Assembly: GCF_004337985.1 (NCBI RefSeq)
Contig: NC_043740.1
Span: 4,886,990-4,950,989 of the forward strand
Length of the DNA stretch: 64,000 nt
Source: Pyricularia pennisetigena
Lineage: Eukaryota > Ascomycota > Sordariomycetes > Magnaporthales > Pyriculariaceae
Direction of reading: 5' to 3'
The translations under genes were made by a program, and so were the position numbers. The notes beneath the pieces were generated by a model that saw only the letters and a list, made by a program, of their open reading frames with translations, did not search any database and had not been told where the DNA came from. Below are positions 12,534 through 24,155 of the stretch, piece by piece (the first letter of the stretch is position 1; each line of letters opens with the position of its first letter).

Positions 12534-14105
12534 CGTCCACCGGGTTCTTGCCAAGCTGGTCGATAACGTTGTGCCGATAACAATTAGGATCCCATCACAG
12601 GCTGGAAATGAACGAACACGCTTTCACGAAGTAACGACGACACTGTTGTAACATGAAGAGGAGAAAATAGTGTATTTGGAGGCCTCTGATTTACGATGCG
12701 GCTGGGTTTTGTGTCTGCAGTATATATAAAAACTCTTTGGGGATATTGGAACTTTGGTTTCGTGTTCTGCTTTTCGATTATACACGCAATATCTTGAACA
12801 CACGAAGCAATCATTTAAACTTTAAGATGGGCCCTAGGGTTCCTCTAAAATCGCAAATAATGGAAGGGATTGCAGTTTGGAGGCTCATGGGGATCCTAGA
12901 TAAACATAAAGCTAGACGCAGTGGGATGACCACTAAGAGAGCAGGCATACGGGGAATCGTGACCATTGCCTCTTTGTCCCCTCACCACCAAGCGCGGAAG
13001 GAAAGAAGAAGGGATGCAAAGAGAATATTGCCACTTGACCGAGGTTTCACCAGATGGAAACAATCAGTTCATCACGTCAAGGGACAAGAATCCGCCCCTT
13101 GGGTGTAACCTGACCGGTGTGAGTGTGCTTTTATCCTCTTGTTCTTTCGCAGGGAGCAACGTCCCCGCTGTCACCGGTCTCAATTAGCCAAGGCTCTTTT
13201 TTTGGATTAGGCTGCCTGAATGGCCAAATTAGTCAATGTGCATCGGCATGGTCGTATTGTTGCGGTGATGGTGAGACTAGAATAGGATTCGATAGGTGAG
13301 GATTTCCATTCGGGTTCTGGGCTGGAATCAATTACGGTTGTGGGGCGTTTCTATTTGCGATGAGACCATATATAAATTAATGCATGTACAAGGAAGGGTG
13401 TTTGTTGTTGTCTTTGACGAGAGGCAGAAAAGATGGTGAAAAGCAACAGGTGTGTGTTGAGTGCAGCAGTGGACGCCTCGGACCCCAGAACCTTGCTCGG
13501 TGGATGGGACAGCACAATCCCCGGGGGGGGGCTTTTTGGACACGGAATAGGAACAGAACTTCTGCATCGGCCGGGACGGCCAGAGGAAAATAAGGGTTTT
13601 TATGGTTTGCGGGGCTGAAAAAGATGCCTGACGGTAGGTCTGCAAGGTCTTTCAAGGATGACCCCACCAATGCCGCTCTAACCGGCCCACTTTTTAGCTT
13701 ATCGGCGTCGATGGGCGGCTTATCTCCGCCGACACGTGTCTGGACTTTGCGCAAACGACAGCGGGCGCCAAACGGTACATGTGTACTTTAAAGCTAGGTG
13801 TAGTCTAATGACAGGCATCTTGACAGTAATCCAAACGTGGGCAGATCACTGACCACGTATCACCTCTTGCGCCGCCAGATATATAGGTTTTTGCAACTAG
13901 AGGGAATTTTGTTTTTGCGTCGTTACAGGTACAGACAGATAACAACGTCGATTTACAAAGCGAACAACGAACAACTCAAAGACCTTGCACAAAAAAAAAA
14001 AAAAAGGGCGCCGGGACTGGGTCTCACCGTCATTGACGAAAGCGGCGTTCCATTCCGCCCACCGTACACACACATACACACCACATCCACGCACAACAAA
14101 AAAAA

Positions 14106-14108
<3 letters not shown>
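12534..14108. other. Intergenic region upstream of the Sec72 gene
   Basis: No gene recognised. Short ORFs around 12740-13110 and 13330-13750 have no domain or splice support. The last part (from about 13850) reads as an A-rich leader of the Sec72 gene with an A tract at about 13990-14004. Confidence 0.4.

Positions 14109-14142
<34 letters not shown>
14109..14142 (+). repeat. (CA)n microsatellite in the Sec72 5' leader
   Basis: About 17 uninterrupted CA units end 10 nt before the start codon at 14153, so the array is probably transcribed as 5' UTR. Length variation here could affect leader length. Confidence 0.85.
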
Positions 14143-14145
<3 letters not shown>

Positions 14146-14152
14146 CGCAACG

Positions 14153-14749
14153 ATGTCGGATCTAGACACCTTCACCCTCCTCCCGATCCGGATCGACCCG
14201 CAGTCCAAAGCCATCAGCAGCACGAGCCCGTCGCGGGCGCTCGACGCGGAGCTGGCGACGCTCAACAGCCTACACCGGACGCTGCTGGGGCTGGAGAAGC
14301 CGCACGCGGTGCCGCCGCCGCCGATCCCCGTCAACCCGAAGCTGTCGGCGCAGGTCAACAAGATGCGCGAGGGCGGCAACGCCGAGTTCCGCAAGGGCCG
14401 GTTCGCCGAGGCCATCAAGCTCTACTCGCTCGGGCTCGAGATGGCGCTCAAGCGCCCGCTCTGGGAGCCGCAGCAGCTGGTGCGCGAGGAGGTCGCCAGC
14501 CTGTTTGCGAACCGCGCCCAGGCGCACATGGCGCTGCTGAACTGGGTCGACGGCGCCATCGACGCCGAGGCCAGCGTCGAGGCCAAGCGCGCCGGCAACC
14601 CCAAGGCCTGGTGGAGGCGCGGCAAGTGCCTGATCGAGATGGGCAGGCTCGAGGAGGCTAGGGAGTGGGTCGGCAAGGGCTTGGAGATGGAGGGTGAGGA
14701 GCACGAGCTCATGGCCTTGATGAAGGAACTCGACGCCAAGCTGGGTTAG
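14153..14749 (+). CDS. sec72: Sec72-like TPR subunit of the ER post-translational translocon
   Basis: A single exon of 198 aa. The ATG at 14153 was chosen because the frame upstream is only the CA-repeat leader, and the MSDLDTFTLLPI start with a following PQSKA/SPSRALDAEL segment is characteristic of fungal Sec72. Residues about 62-185 form TPR helices: NKMREGGNAEFRKG, then ANRAQAHMALLNW, then WWRRGKCLIEMGRLEEA. In fungi Sec72 partners with Sec71 and Sec62/63 at the ER membrane and helps post-translational import of secretory proteins, its TPRs binding cytosolic Hsp70. No transmembrane segment is present, as expected for a peripheral subunit. GC-rich codon use is normal for this half. Identity is by family pattern from memory, not by search. 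Confidence 0.85.
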   Translation: MSDLDTFTLLPIRIDPQSKAISSTSPSRALDAELATLNSLHRTLLGLEKPHAVPPPPIPVNPKLSAQVNKMREGGNAEFRKGRFAEAIKLYSLGLEMALKRPLWEPQQLVREEVASLFANRAQAHMALLNWVDGAIDAEASVEAKRAGNPKAWWRRGKCLIEMGRLEEAREWVGKGLEMEGEEHELMALMKELDAKLG

Positions 14750-14846
14750 ATTGTCGTTCGTGAGCTGGTATAACTGCACACGTGGGAAGGAATTAATGAT
14801 TTGACGACTCGAGGTTGTGGCTTGACTCTTGGTCTACAATTGCTTA

Positions 14847-14879
<33 letters not shown>

Positions 14880-15659
14880 GGATGGACTTGACCGAGTCCA
14901 ACGTCTCAGTGCGCCAGGATAATGAGGCACAGGTTGGCTTCACTGTGGGCGGCACTGGTTGGGGGGAAGAGAGGATGGACCTGGAATTCAGCCAGCCATT
15001 CAACCATCTTACGGACGAGGGGTAAAGTTGGCGATATCGTCCCAAAACAACATTTTACCAAGTTTCTGGGAGGACCGCAAAGCCTATTTTTTTTTTTTTT
15101 TTACGAATTTGGCGTAGCTCGCTGTTTTCTTTATTATTATTTATTTCATGGACCGCTTTGCATGAGAATCCCGTTTGTATCAGTAATCATAACCTTTTTA
15201 TAAAGCGACACTGTTTGTTGGTTCGCCCAGAGGCTTGCTTGATGTGAATAGTTTTAGTCTCTTGCATGTTCGCCACGAATCATCAAAACTCTCAGATGCC
15301 ATATAGATAGTGCCCTAGGCCGACGGCTCCATGGACCGTTTCTCAAATACAATAGTTTTAACAATTTGAGGCGATTGGTTGTTCTATGAAGTGTTGACTG
15401 TCTGGATCTATGTGCTTGACTGTGCATCTTGCATGCCTTTATGCTCTACAGCCAAAAAGAGAAATCGGCTTGTTTTTGTACAATTATTCCATTTAATCAT
15501 TAAAATCATCGTTATTGTGACAGGATGCTGGCCAATGCAAATGCAACTACAAAAAAAAAAAAAAGTCCGCTTGCAACCGCATGCCATATCCTTGTGTCGA
15601 CGAGTTATAGCAATCGCAAAGTCCAACTGTAGTCTAAATCTTGCTTCTCATCATGGTCA
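14750..15659. other. Intergenic region between convergent genes, with poly-T tracts
   Basis: It holds a 30-nt poly-T run at 14849-14878, further T runs at about 15088-15103 and an A run near 15550. These are likely 3' untranslated or low-complexity DNA. No gene recognised. Confidence 0.5.
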
Positions 15660-16755
15660 TCATTTCTTCTCTGCATTCTTCTCGTCCTTGGCTCCCTTCT
15701 TGTCATCATTACGGTACTTCTTCACCCTGCCCCATAGCTCCCCAATTATATTAACCTCGTTCTTGACTTCATCGCTGTGCTCGGCTCCCTTGGATTCTGA
15801 GCCATCGAGCTTGAAGTCCAGTTTAGCCATCATCATGTCCATGGCCATCTTGGGCGACACCATTCTGAGCTCCTCGTCCAGCTTGTGCTGGCTCACGATC
15901 CTCCCGTCGCACAGGGCCTTCATCAAGGTCTCGGCCAGGTGCTGGCAGTTACTCTCGAGGAGGCTGTACTTTGGGTTCAGGGCCATGTGGGTCTCGCCGA
16001 GCATCTTGACCTCCTCGTGCGACTTTGTGGTCTCGCCGACGTAGTAGGCCGAGCTCCAGGTCTGGACGTACTCTGGCGTGACCTCGTTGATGCGAAAGAC
16101 GTTCCTGCCGATCATGTTGAGCTCCAGGCGGTCGCTCATGAGGTCGTAGGCCCAGCTCTTGCCGACGCCGCGGTCGATGACGCACAGGGCCCAGTGGCAG
16201 ATGCTGTCCATGCTCATGCCGACGTGCCGCGCCAGGAGCCGGTACGACTGCTTGCTCAGCTCGATGGGGCCGAACTCGATGGGCGTCGTCACCAGCAGCA
16301 CGGCCTTGTGCGAGTCGCGGCTGAACTCGAGCGGCTGCTCCATGTCGTGGTACGACGTCGCGGCGCCCGGCGCGTCCTTGGCCGTCGACTCGGCCGCGGG
16401 TGCCTCGGCCGGGTTGGGCGCGGGGCTGCTGCTGGCCTCCAGCTTGGCCCTGATGGGCGCCAGGAACTCATTGCGCTCCTTGGCCAGCTGGGCCTCGGCC
16501 GCTGCCGCCTTGGCCGCCTCTTCTTCTGCGGCGGCACGAGCGCGCCGTTCATTGAGGGTTTCTTTGCCCTCTTCCCTGCGGCCGTGTCAGAAACCGTCGA
16601 GTCAGTGCATGAGGAGGGAGGGGGGGTGTGTGCCTCGCTCTGAGGTCAAGACGAAAGAAAAGGTTGTTTTGTTTCACTTGCCATTTTTTGTTGATGAATT
16701 TTTGCGTGGCCTCGGAAGCCTTGGAAAGCTTCTTGGACCAGTCGTCGAAACCCAT
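15660..16755 (-). CDS. Permuted-papain-fold (LRAT/PPPDE-like) protein, function unknown
   Basis: Two exons (16755-16678 and about 16568-15660) give about 328 aa. The first encodes 26 aa starting MGFDDWSKKL; the donor is CAA|GTGAAA, and the frame is kept by an AG acceptor at 16569. Residues about 30-60 are an Ala/Glu-rich helix. The folded part has CHWALC (His at about 151) and SNCQHLAE (Cys at about 234). The order His then Asn-Cys with a nearby His resembles the permuted papain-like superfamily that includes LRAT, PPPDE peptidases and NlpC/P60 relatives. The tail is charged (DDKKGAKDEKNAEKK). There is no signal peptide or membrane segment, so it is probably cytosolic. The superfamily assignment is inference from the two motifs; catalytic activity is unproven. 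Coding identity is well supported by frame, splice and GC-rich codon use. Confidence 0.75.
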
Positions 16756-18087
16756 TGGCGCGGATTAAAATGTAGAGATTAGGAGGCAGGCAGATGTTGC
16801 CTTTTTACAACAATCTAACTTTACAATCTCGTCCCGTCTAACCAAGGTTCGACGAATAGGTACCGAGATTTACGGCGCCTCGTAGATCGGGAGTTGGAGC
16901 AGGTCCCACCTTGAAGCAACGGGATGACGATTATGGAGGGGCCATGGGTTGATTGGCAGGCGACCACTGCCAGTGGGTTGGAATCAGGAGTCAGCCTCTG
17001 CCATGTGAGTTGTCTAATTAGTCCAGTTGGGCCGCCGACTTTGTTTGTGCATGACATTGCAACTGGCGCACAATTAGCTAGCTGTACGTACCCCTTTCTA
17101 CTGGGGTGGGGCGCCCCTTGTTCATCGACTAAGGTACGCGCGCGAGATACGGTTGCCAATACCTAGCTAAAACTAGTGAATCCACGTGATTCAGGCAGGG
17201 CAAGGCAAAGAAAGAGAGAGCCAAGGTAATCAATTCCTCAACTGAACTGTGCTGTATTTTCTGCCTTTAATTACTGTAGTTCGACGGGAGTTCAAAGTCT
17301 AACATGGCCGCAGCCGCCCTAAAACACAATTGGATGACGCCCATATCCTACCATTTGCTCTATAGCATATAGACTACACATAGCCAGACAGACCCTGGTG
17401 CAGATCGAAACTCGGATGTGACCATCTCGACAAACCCGCGTTGAGAAATCACTGAGCTGCATTGACTCAACGGGCCCTCGCGGACCTGTCCAACGTTTGA
17501 TGATCATCAGGCTGATTGAGTGACTGACAAAGTTCCACAACGAACCAAATGCCGTTTTTCCCTCCAGCGCGTTAAAACGTCCCATCTCTCGGCTGCATTC
17601 CGAAATTGGTGGGATGATCGAGGGAGCATTGAGATAAGCTCTTTGGAACATTTTGGATTGATTCTCTTGCATGACTTTGTCAGCCCTCGACTCTCCACCC
17701 CCTGTGTGTGTGTGTGTGTGTGTGCGTGTGTATGCGCAAACCACCGATCCTGACTCCCCTTGAAACTTGAACATCCGGCTAGAGTTCGACCGCAGATTCA
17801 AGTTCCGCATGTTGGCGAGCAATGATCGACCGTGTTTTATTACCAAGGCAGTTATTGTGTATTGTTTTATTTTGAGCTTGGCTCATGATGCGCAGATATG
17901 CAGGTGTTTGTTTCGCACTCGTGGGGTGTCTGCGATGGATAAAACATGCCGCAACTCTCTGTCTTTGACCCTTCATTTTTTCTTTTTTTTTTCTTTCTTT
18001 TTATTGTCTTTTGTCTAAAGCTGGTGAAAACATAGTAATTCTTTTGAATTTTTGTCTTGTCTGTACAAAGTCCGGGGCATAATCATC
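16756..18087. other. Divergent intergenic region with a GT microsatellite
   Basis: Likely promoters for the minus-strand gene on the left and the xylanase on the right. A (GT)n array lies at about 17704-17731 and a T/C-rich tract at 17975-18015, about 80 nt before the xylanase ATG. No gene recognised. Confidence 0.5.
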
Positions 18088-19302
18088 ATGACAAGGCTAG
18101 CAACCCTCATCACCCTCGCAGGCCTCTTGGCCACAGCGCCTGGGACGTATGCACAGAGAAACAGAAACATGACGGGCGGCACCACCGGCGCAGAAGGTCT
18201 GCACTCGTTAGCCGTCAAGGCCGGCTTGCTCTACTTCGGCACAGCCAGCGACGTCGGCAACTTCGCCGACGAGCGATACATGAGCGTCGTCAACAACACC
18301 AATGAGTTTGGCATGATCGTCCCGGAGAACTCGATGAAGTGGGAGTCCATCGAAAGGGAGTCCGGCCGCTTCTCGTTCGCCAATGCGGATCGCGTCCGCG
18401 CCATGGCCAAGGCCAACGGACATATGCTTCGCTGTCACACCCTGGTCTGGCACTCGCAGCTCCCGAACTTTGTCAGAACCACCGCCTGGACCCGGGAGAC
18501 CCTCACCGCCGCCATCCAGTCCCACATCTCCAACGTGGTCGGCCACTTTGCCGGTGATTGCTACGCCTGGGACGTAGTCAACGAGGCTGTCAACGAGAAC
18601 GGCACCTTCCGCAACTCGCCTTTCCACCGCACCCTCGGCACCGATTTTCTCGCCATCTCGTTCCGCGCCGCCGCGACCGCAGACCCGAACGCCAAGCTGT
18701 ACTACAACGACTTCAACATCGAGACGCCGGGGCCCAAGGCCACCGCCGCGATGGGCATAGTGCGGCTGCTCAAGGACCAGGGCGTGCGCATCGACGGCGT
18801 CGGCTTCCAGGGTCACCTGACGGTCGGCCGCACCCCGACCAGGACGCAGCTCGCGGCTCAGCTCCAGCGCTTCGCCGACCTCGGGGTCGAGGTAAGCTAC
18901 ACCGAGCTCGACATCAGCCATCGGTCGCTGCCAGCGAGCAGCCGCGCCGTGCAGGACCAGGCCCGCGACTACGAGGCCGTCGTCGGCTCGTGCCTTGACG
19001 TCGACGCCTGCGTCGGCATCATGGTCTGGCAGCCCACCGACAAGTACAGCTGGATCCCCAAGTCGTCCCCCGGCGCCGGCGACGCCTGCCTGTTCGACGC
19101 CGATATGAACCCCAAACCGGCCTACACCAGCGTGGCCAACCTCCTGGCCGCCGCCGCGACGGACCCTTCCATCGTCGCGCCGTCAGCGGGCGTTACGTCG
19201 TCAGAGGTGCCCATCCGGGCGGGGGCTGGCCGGGAGTCGGTTTCCGTCGCCGGTGTCGCCTTGGCCTTGAGCTCGTTGGCCCTCGGCATGTTTATGCTGT
19301 GA
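18088..19302 (+). CDS. GH10 endo-1,4-beta-xylanase with GPI-like C-terminus
   Basis: An uninterrupted frame of 404 aa. The ATG at 18088 is preferred over one 12 codons upstream because it begins directly with a signal peptide (MTRLATLITLAGLLATAPG..AQ). The GH10 barrel runs from about residue 35 to 345. Landmarks are NEFGMIVPENSMKW, HTLVWHSQLP, the acid/base Glu in WDVVNEAV (E166) and the nucleophile Glu in YTELDI (E273), plus a typical MVWQPTDKYSW segment near the end. The enzyme hydrolyses internal xylan bonds in plant hemicellulose and acts outside the cell. Unusually, the catalytic domain is followed by a Ser/Thr/Ala-rich linker and a hydrophobic end (about residues 385-404) like a GPI-attachment signal, suggesting wall or membrane tethering. 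There is no carbohydrate-binding module. The gene has no intron. Confidence 0.95.
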   Translation: MTRLATLITLAGLLATAPGTYAQRNRNMTGGTTGAEGLHSLAVKAGLLYFGTASDVGNFADERYMSVVNNTNEFGMIVPENSMKWESIERESGRFSFANADRVRAMAKANGHMLRCHTLVWHSQLPNFVRTTAWTRETLTAAIQSHISNVVGHFAGDCYAWDVVNEAVNENGTFRNSPFHRTLGTDFLAISFRAAATADPNAKLYYNDFNIETPGPKATAAMGIVRLLKDQGVRIDGVGFQGHLTVGRTPTRTQLAAQLQRFADLGVEVSYTELDISHRSLPASSRAVQDQARDYEAVVGSCLDVDACVGIMVWQPTDKYSWIPKSSPGAGDACLFDADMNPKPAYTSVANLLAAAATDPSIVAPSAGVTSSEVPIRAGAGRESVSVAGVALALSSLALGMFML

Positions 19303-20446
19303 TTGTTTTTGATCTTCTTATTCACGAAAAAAGAAAAAAAAGAAAAAGCGTATACTAAAAGTTTAATAAAATGTTATGACATGTCCGCGTTCTGCACAGA
19401 GAGGTCTGAGACCACTAGCCAATGTAATCACTGATGTTCGACTTTCGGACGCGGATCGGGGATAGAAAAAGTAGTAGGTAATGACCAAACCCCCATATTG
19501 GTTCTTCCCACATGAGCTTCAGTGTATTCCTCACTATTCCCAACCAATCTGCGACCAAGAATAATCACAATGCCCATCACAGTAACTAGCGAGCATCAGC
19601 TGGAGAGATGCTTGATTCCGCCCGCCCCTTGGCGCCGGCTGCGCCAACGATACTGCAAAGAGAGCGATAAAAAAAAAAAATACAAGGATGCGGTTGGAAG
19701 GCAAGGTCAATGTCGGGTAGATTGTTTACTCACCTTTATCTCCAAGCTTACTCGGGTATACAACAAGCTTCTTACTTTACCTACACATAAAAATACTCTT
19801 GCAAGTGGACAGTAGGGTTTTCCTCGAGACCCTTTGGCAACACATTTAGACCCAAGGGACACGAAAAGGATTACATCATTCTTGCGTCTTCTACATTGCA
19901 AGTTTGCGACAAAGAACCCCTGTATCTCTTCAATGGAAGCTGTATGACGCTTCCGGTATCACTCTAGACTGCTAGTACCCAACACGATGAAGAGTCTCGA
20001 ATCATCGCACAGCTATTCCTGTGAAACTGCGTCAAGACACACAGAAGGAATTCAAAATGTTCGTGTCGTACCCAAAGAATTCATGATCATAGACAAAGAG
20101 CTGTTGGTTTAGTTCTTTCGCCAACAATGGCTACCAGAAGTAGCTTTAAAAGATGATGTCGACTGGTGTATCAAGGAACAGTGACTTCACGTACATCCTC
20201 TGCATGGGTTTTGTGAGCAGAAAAACTTCAAATGGAGCTTATACAAGTACTATGCCCTGTACTCTACGTCTTAGGGTTCTGTCTTGATGGCTAAGTAATG
20301 GGCTAAATGCTACTTCTCTCATTGCAATGGTCTACCTGCGGTGATGTTGAACACAATGAGTAAAGAATAAATGTTTCTGCTTGACATGGAATTGGCAGTT
20401 TTATCAACATCGAATAGAAAAGGCTGCAGTCCTCAGTATTCATCAA
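19303..20446. other. Intergenic, no gene recognised
   Basis: 3' region of the xylanase gene (A-rich at 19326-19372) followed by unassigned sequence. ORFs are short and without domain signals. Confidence 0.45.
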
Positions 20447-22173
20447 TCATACATGTGCATACCCCCTGGCCTCTCGGCGCATCTGGTGTACCGAAATTGG
20501 ACGTACAATTTCGGGACCCAGGCCCAAAAAATGCATGGCATCCCCGCGGCACTTGATTAAATTTTTATCGAGTATTGTCGATGTATAGCGAACCGGCTCT
20601 TCGCATTCCAGCACATCCATGTTGAAGTCGAGCCAGGTCGATATGGGAACATATCCGAATGGCTCGATCTTGTCCAAATCGGTTTCCCAGTCCCACGTTT
20701 CCTCGTCGAGCCTGATTTCATTGATATCCCAGGTCCCTTTCTAATGGATCGTGAGGCAATTTTCTGCTGTAACCTCGAAGCTCAAAAGCGATGCGTAGTC
20801 GTCACCAGCGTGCCATAATTGAAACTTTTTCACCTCAGGCATGTCGAGTGCTGCTAGACCTGCAGAATAAACAAGCTGTGTGACCTTGGACCTGGGGGCT
20901 CCTGGTTGCAAGCTTGGTGAAGTCATGGTGAACTGATTCATATAGAACCATTTAAATTCGTGCGCCCTTGCGGCTTCTATAGCACGTAAAGGTCGATCGT
21001 AGAAGTAGGTTGAGTAGAGATAGTGCTCGAAAAACTCGTCAGCAGAGAGGATAAAAGAACAATTAAAAACTTTAAGGGCAAGGCTAAAGTGAATAAGGTG
21101 ATATGCCAACTCGTTGCGCAACTTCTGGAGTGAATTGGTGAGCTAATCCTCATACTCCTCACGTATTGCTTCGCTAGTGTCATATAGCAACGTCGCTCGC
21201 TCGATGCAGGGCGGGAAGGCCAATCTCACTAGGGATCCTAGCTCTGCCGTTGGGCCAAGTATGCAACATGTTAGTCGGGAGCAGACGGGAGCCAGGCGAC
21301 GAGTGTGACTGTTTATCAGCCATAAGCAGGTGGGCGTAGACATGACAGCTTACCGATTGTCTTGTCCTTGATTCTTGCTTCTTCCCATTCTTGCCACATT
21401 TCCAAGTGGACGTGGGCGAGGTTCGGCAGCCTTGCACAAATAGCATTGTACGCACTCACGTGCAAATCTGTCCTTGTCTGGCGTCGAAGGAGAAGGCCAG
21501 TCACTGCGACAACACTTGGCATGTCGATGTCGTCTTCCAAGCAGATGAAATGTCGTAATTTTTGCCACTCCATCCTGGTGGCTGACCTAACTCTTGAGCC
21601 TAGAACCCAACCATGAGTCGGTGCGTGCAGCGCGAACGTGTGTCGTTCAAAGTCATCCTCAATTTCTGGGAATGAGGTGAACCAATCTCCTTCACCGAGA
21701 TCGATATCCTGGAACGAGTATTTGTTGTCACTCGGGGACCACATGCTGAGCTCAAGAGTGACTCCTTTGTCGCCGCGAGCGTAGGGAGGGCCCCACACGC
21801 TCAGTTCCTGGAAAAGGCTGTTGATTGCAAGCCAGAAAAAATGCGAAGGAATAGAGTCGAGAGAGTCGTGGGGGTGAATGACGGAATTCTGAGAAGAGTA
21901 CATATTGAACTCGATGATGAACCAGATATGTTTGACTAGGTGTCTGCGGCGTTCCCGAACAACAACGTTGAGGAATTGCACGTCTGCTGCTTGCAGTGTC
22001 AGGTGCTCGAAGATCTTGGGCTCGAAAATATGTTGCCAATGGCGGCAGACGGAAGCCAGGGCGCCATAGCCGGGCCTGATGAATCGGTTACTGCGCTTGG
22101 CGGCGACGATCTCCTGAGCCATAGGCTCCAGGATTGTGAACCAAAGCTCCATGGGCACGCGGGGACAAGACAT
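20447..22173 (-). pseudogene. F-box-like protein gene interrupted by two TAG stops
   Basis: Exon 1 (22173-21354) starts MSCPRVPMELWFTILEPM, an F-box-like beginning, with ASVCRHWQHIFEP and FEHLTL segments typical of fungal F-box proteins. The intron 21353-21244 (GTAAGC...GGCAG) joins in frame to a second exon that stays in one frame to 20447, except for TAG codons at 21145-21143 and 20743-20741. Read through, it would be about 538 codons. Both stops fit CAG-to-TAG changes at CpA, the kind of transition RIP makes, although the flanks are not heavily mutated. F-box proteins recruit substrates to SCF ubiquitin ligases. A shorter protein of about 306 aa ending at the first TAG is possible. ATG 22173 was taken because the longer frame only adds a TTG-initiated extension. 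Confidence 0.6.
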
Positions 22174-24155
22174 AGTGCATGCCGCGTAGAAAAATTCTAA
22201 CAAAGAACAAAATACGGTGTATGATCCAAGCGAAGAGGAAGAGAAGGGTTTGTTATTACGTTACTGTCTTGAGCGTTGAGTCAACTAGTCGAGCAGGATA
22301 ACAAGTTCTCAAGTTCTAGGACAAAAAGAATTGCGGCGATTTTGCCTGTCATGGAAGCCATGTACTATGGCTCGGGTGAGCAATGAAGAAAATTATCTAG
22401 ATAGGCAAGGAGCCAAATGGGAAAGCACAAGAAACAGTCAGGTCGATGCCTTGATCAGGTAGGCGCGTCAGACCATGAAGCCAAACCGACATTGTGCAGA
22501 ACTCTTTTTGGCAGTTGCGACAGCTTTCCAATACAGCAGGATTGTCAAGTTGCTTTTGATGGAAATCATTAGCGGCTTTCATACTCCGACAGAAGCTATG
22601 TTGTGTGTCTTTAGGCAGGCAATTAAATACTGTAACAACAATGGCGTTAATCGCGGGCTACAAAGTATTAAGAGTCACGTGATAAATGCATTGTCGCCCA
22701 TGTGACCAATCTTCTGCTGGAACAAAGACTAATCAAGTAAGAGCAATTCGCCGACATAGTACCTAGGTAAGTAGGTAAGGTACCTGGCAGGAGGTATTGA
22801 GCGATATGGAATAAGGACACACTCAGCCAAGCCAACAGCCGCGCTGATATCCATTTCTACCCGACCTTATCTGGAACCAACACGTAAGGCCCACGCGATA
22901 GGTCGCATTGAAATCTTTTTTTTTTTTTTTTTTTTTTTTCGTACGAAACCTGAATCATACACAATCAAGTCTCAATTTTCAACGACGCATTTTGCTGTTG
23001 GTTGTTCAGTAAACATCAATGGACGAGGACGCACGTATCAAGCTAAATACCATCAAACTCGGCCGTCGGCTGCATCAAGGTCCCTTCGATCCGTGATTTT
23101 TACGTCAAGTCATGGAACCTGGCCCGATAAAAACCCACCAAAGTGACGCGGGATGTGGGTTTAGTCGGGTGCTTGGTGGCCTTGATTGACTTGGGCGACG
23201 TTGCACGTTGTGATGATTTTGGAACACGTGATAACTGATAGGATGGATCTCGGCTCGAAAGATTGCTACAGCAAATATTTGCAGGAGCTGAATTCTTTAT
23301 CTATTCATCGCACGGCCGAGACCGCAGAACCCTGGATTGCCTGATCCCAGCTCGGGCTTTTGCATCCCCATGGGGGCGGCCATTGGTTCTTGGCGTATCT
23401 GACGAGGCAATCTCGACAAGCACTTGTGGTTGTGGATGATTTCGCATATCCATCAAATCAATCGCTTAATTGGACAGGATCACGGCCTGGCCCTGAACCA
23501 TCGGGTGGCGACGGTTCTGGCCTCGGATACACCGAAAATTTTGCAGGAAGCTAAAGGGGTGCCAATTGCGGGGGGAGCAATCCCACGAGGGTGGAACGGC
23601 AAAAGCGAATGCAATGATAGGTCGCGTTGGCTCTGAGATTGCGCCGGACCAAGGACTTTTTTGGGAAGGTAATCGCTCAAAATCTCCACTCTGCACTGGT
23701 TCTTATCACGGCTATCGAATGGCAGCCCAGATAATCTGCTGAGAAGCCCAGAAGAAGCTGTGGGGAGTTCGCCTTCGGTCACCAACAGAGCACTCGATCC
23801 ACTTTTGAGCTGCCGAATCAACTGCACCTATAGTACGAATAGTACCGTGCAGGAAGAAACCCTGGTGGCGGGGTGGAGGGAACCCCCCGGTCGGCTGCAC
23901 CGTGAGACGCCAATTTCGGAGAGGGGACACACGACTTCTTATCGTCTTGAATTTTTTTTTTTTTTTTCTCTCTTGTTTAAGAGCCGCCCTGTCGCGCTCC
24001 ACAAACATTTAGGGCCTGGCCTGGGTCGCGTGTCCCTCTCTTGTCCGTCCCTCTGGGTTTCTTGGGTCTCTGCTTGCGAATTTCTGCAGCACAAGAGCCT
24101 CCTCCTCAACGAAGAGCGCCTAGCCAGCAGCCAGACGGACAGCGTCACATTCACC
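22174..24155. other. Divergent intergenic region with poly-T tracts
   Basis: No gene recognised. A poly-T run sits at about 22917-22939 and another at 23950-23967. Sequence from about 23950 to 24155 is C/T-rich and likely promoter and leader of the transporter gene. Confidence 0.45.
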
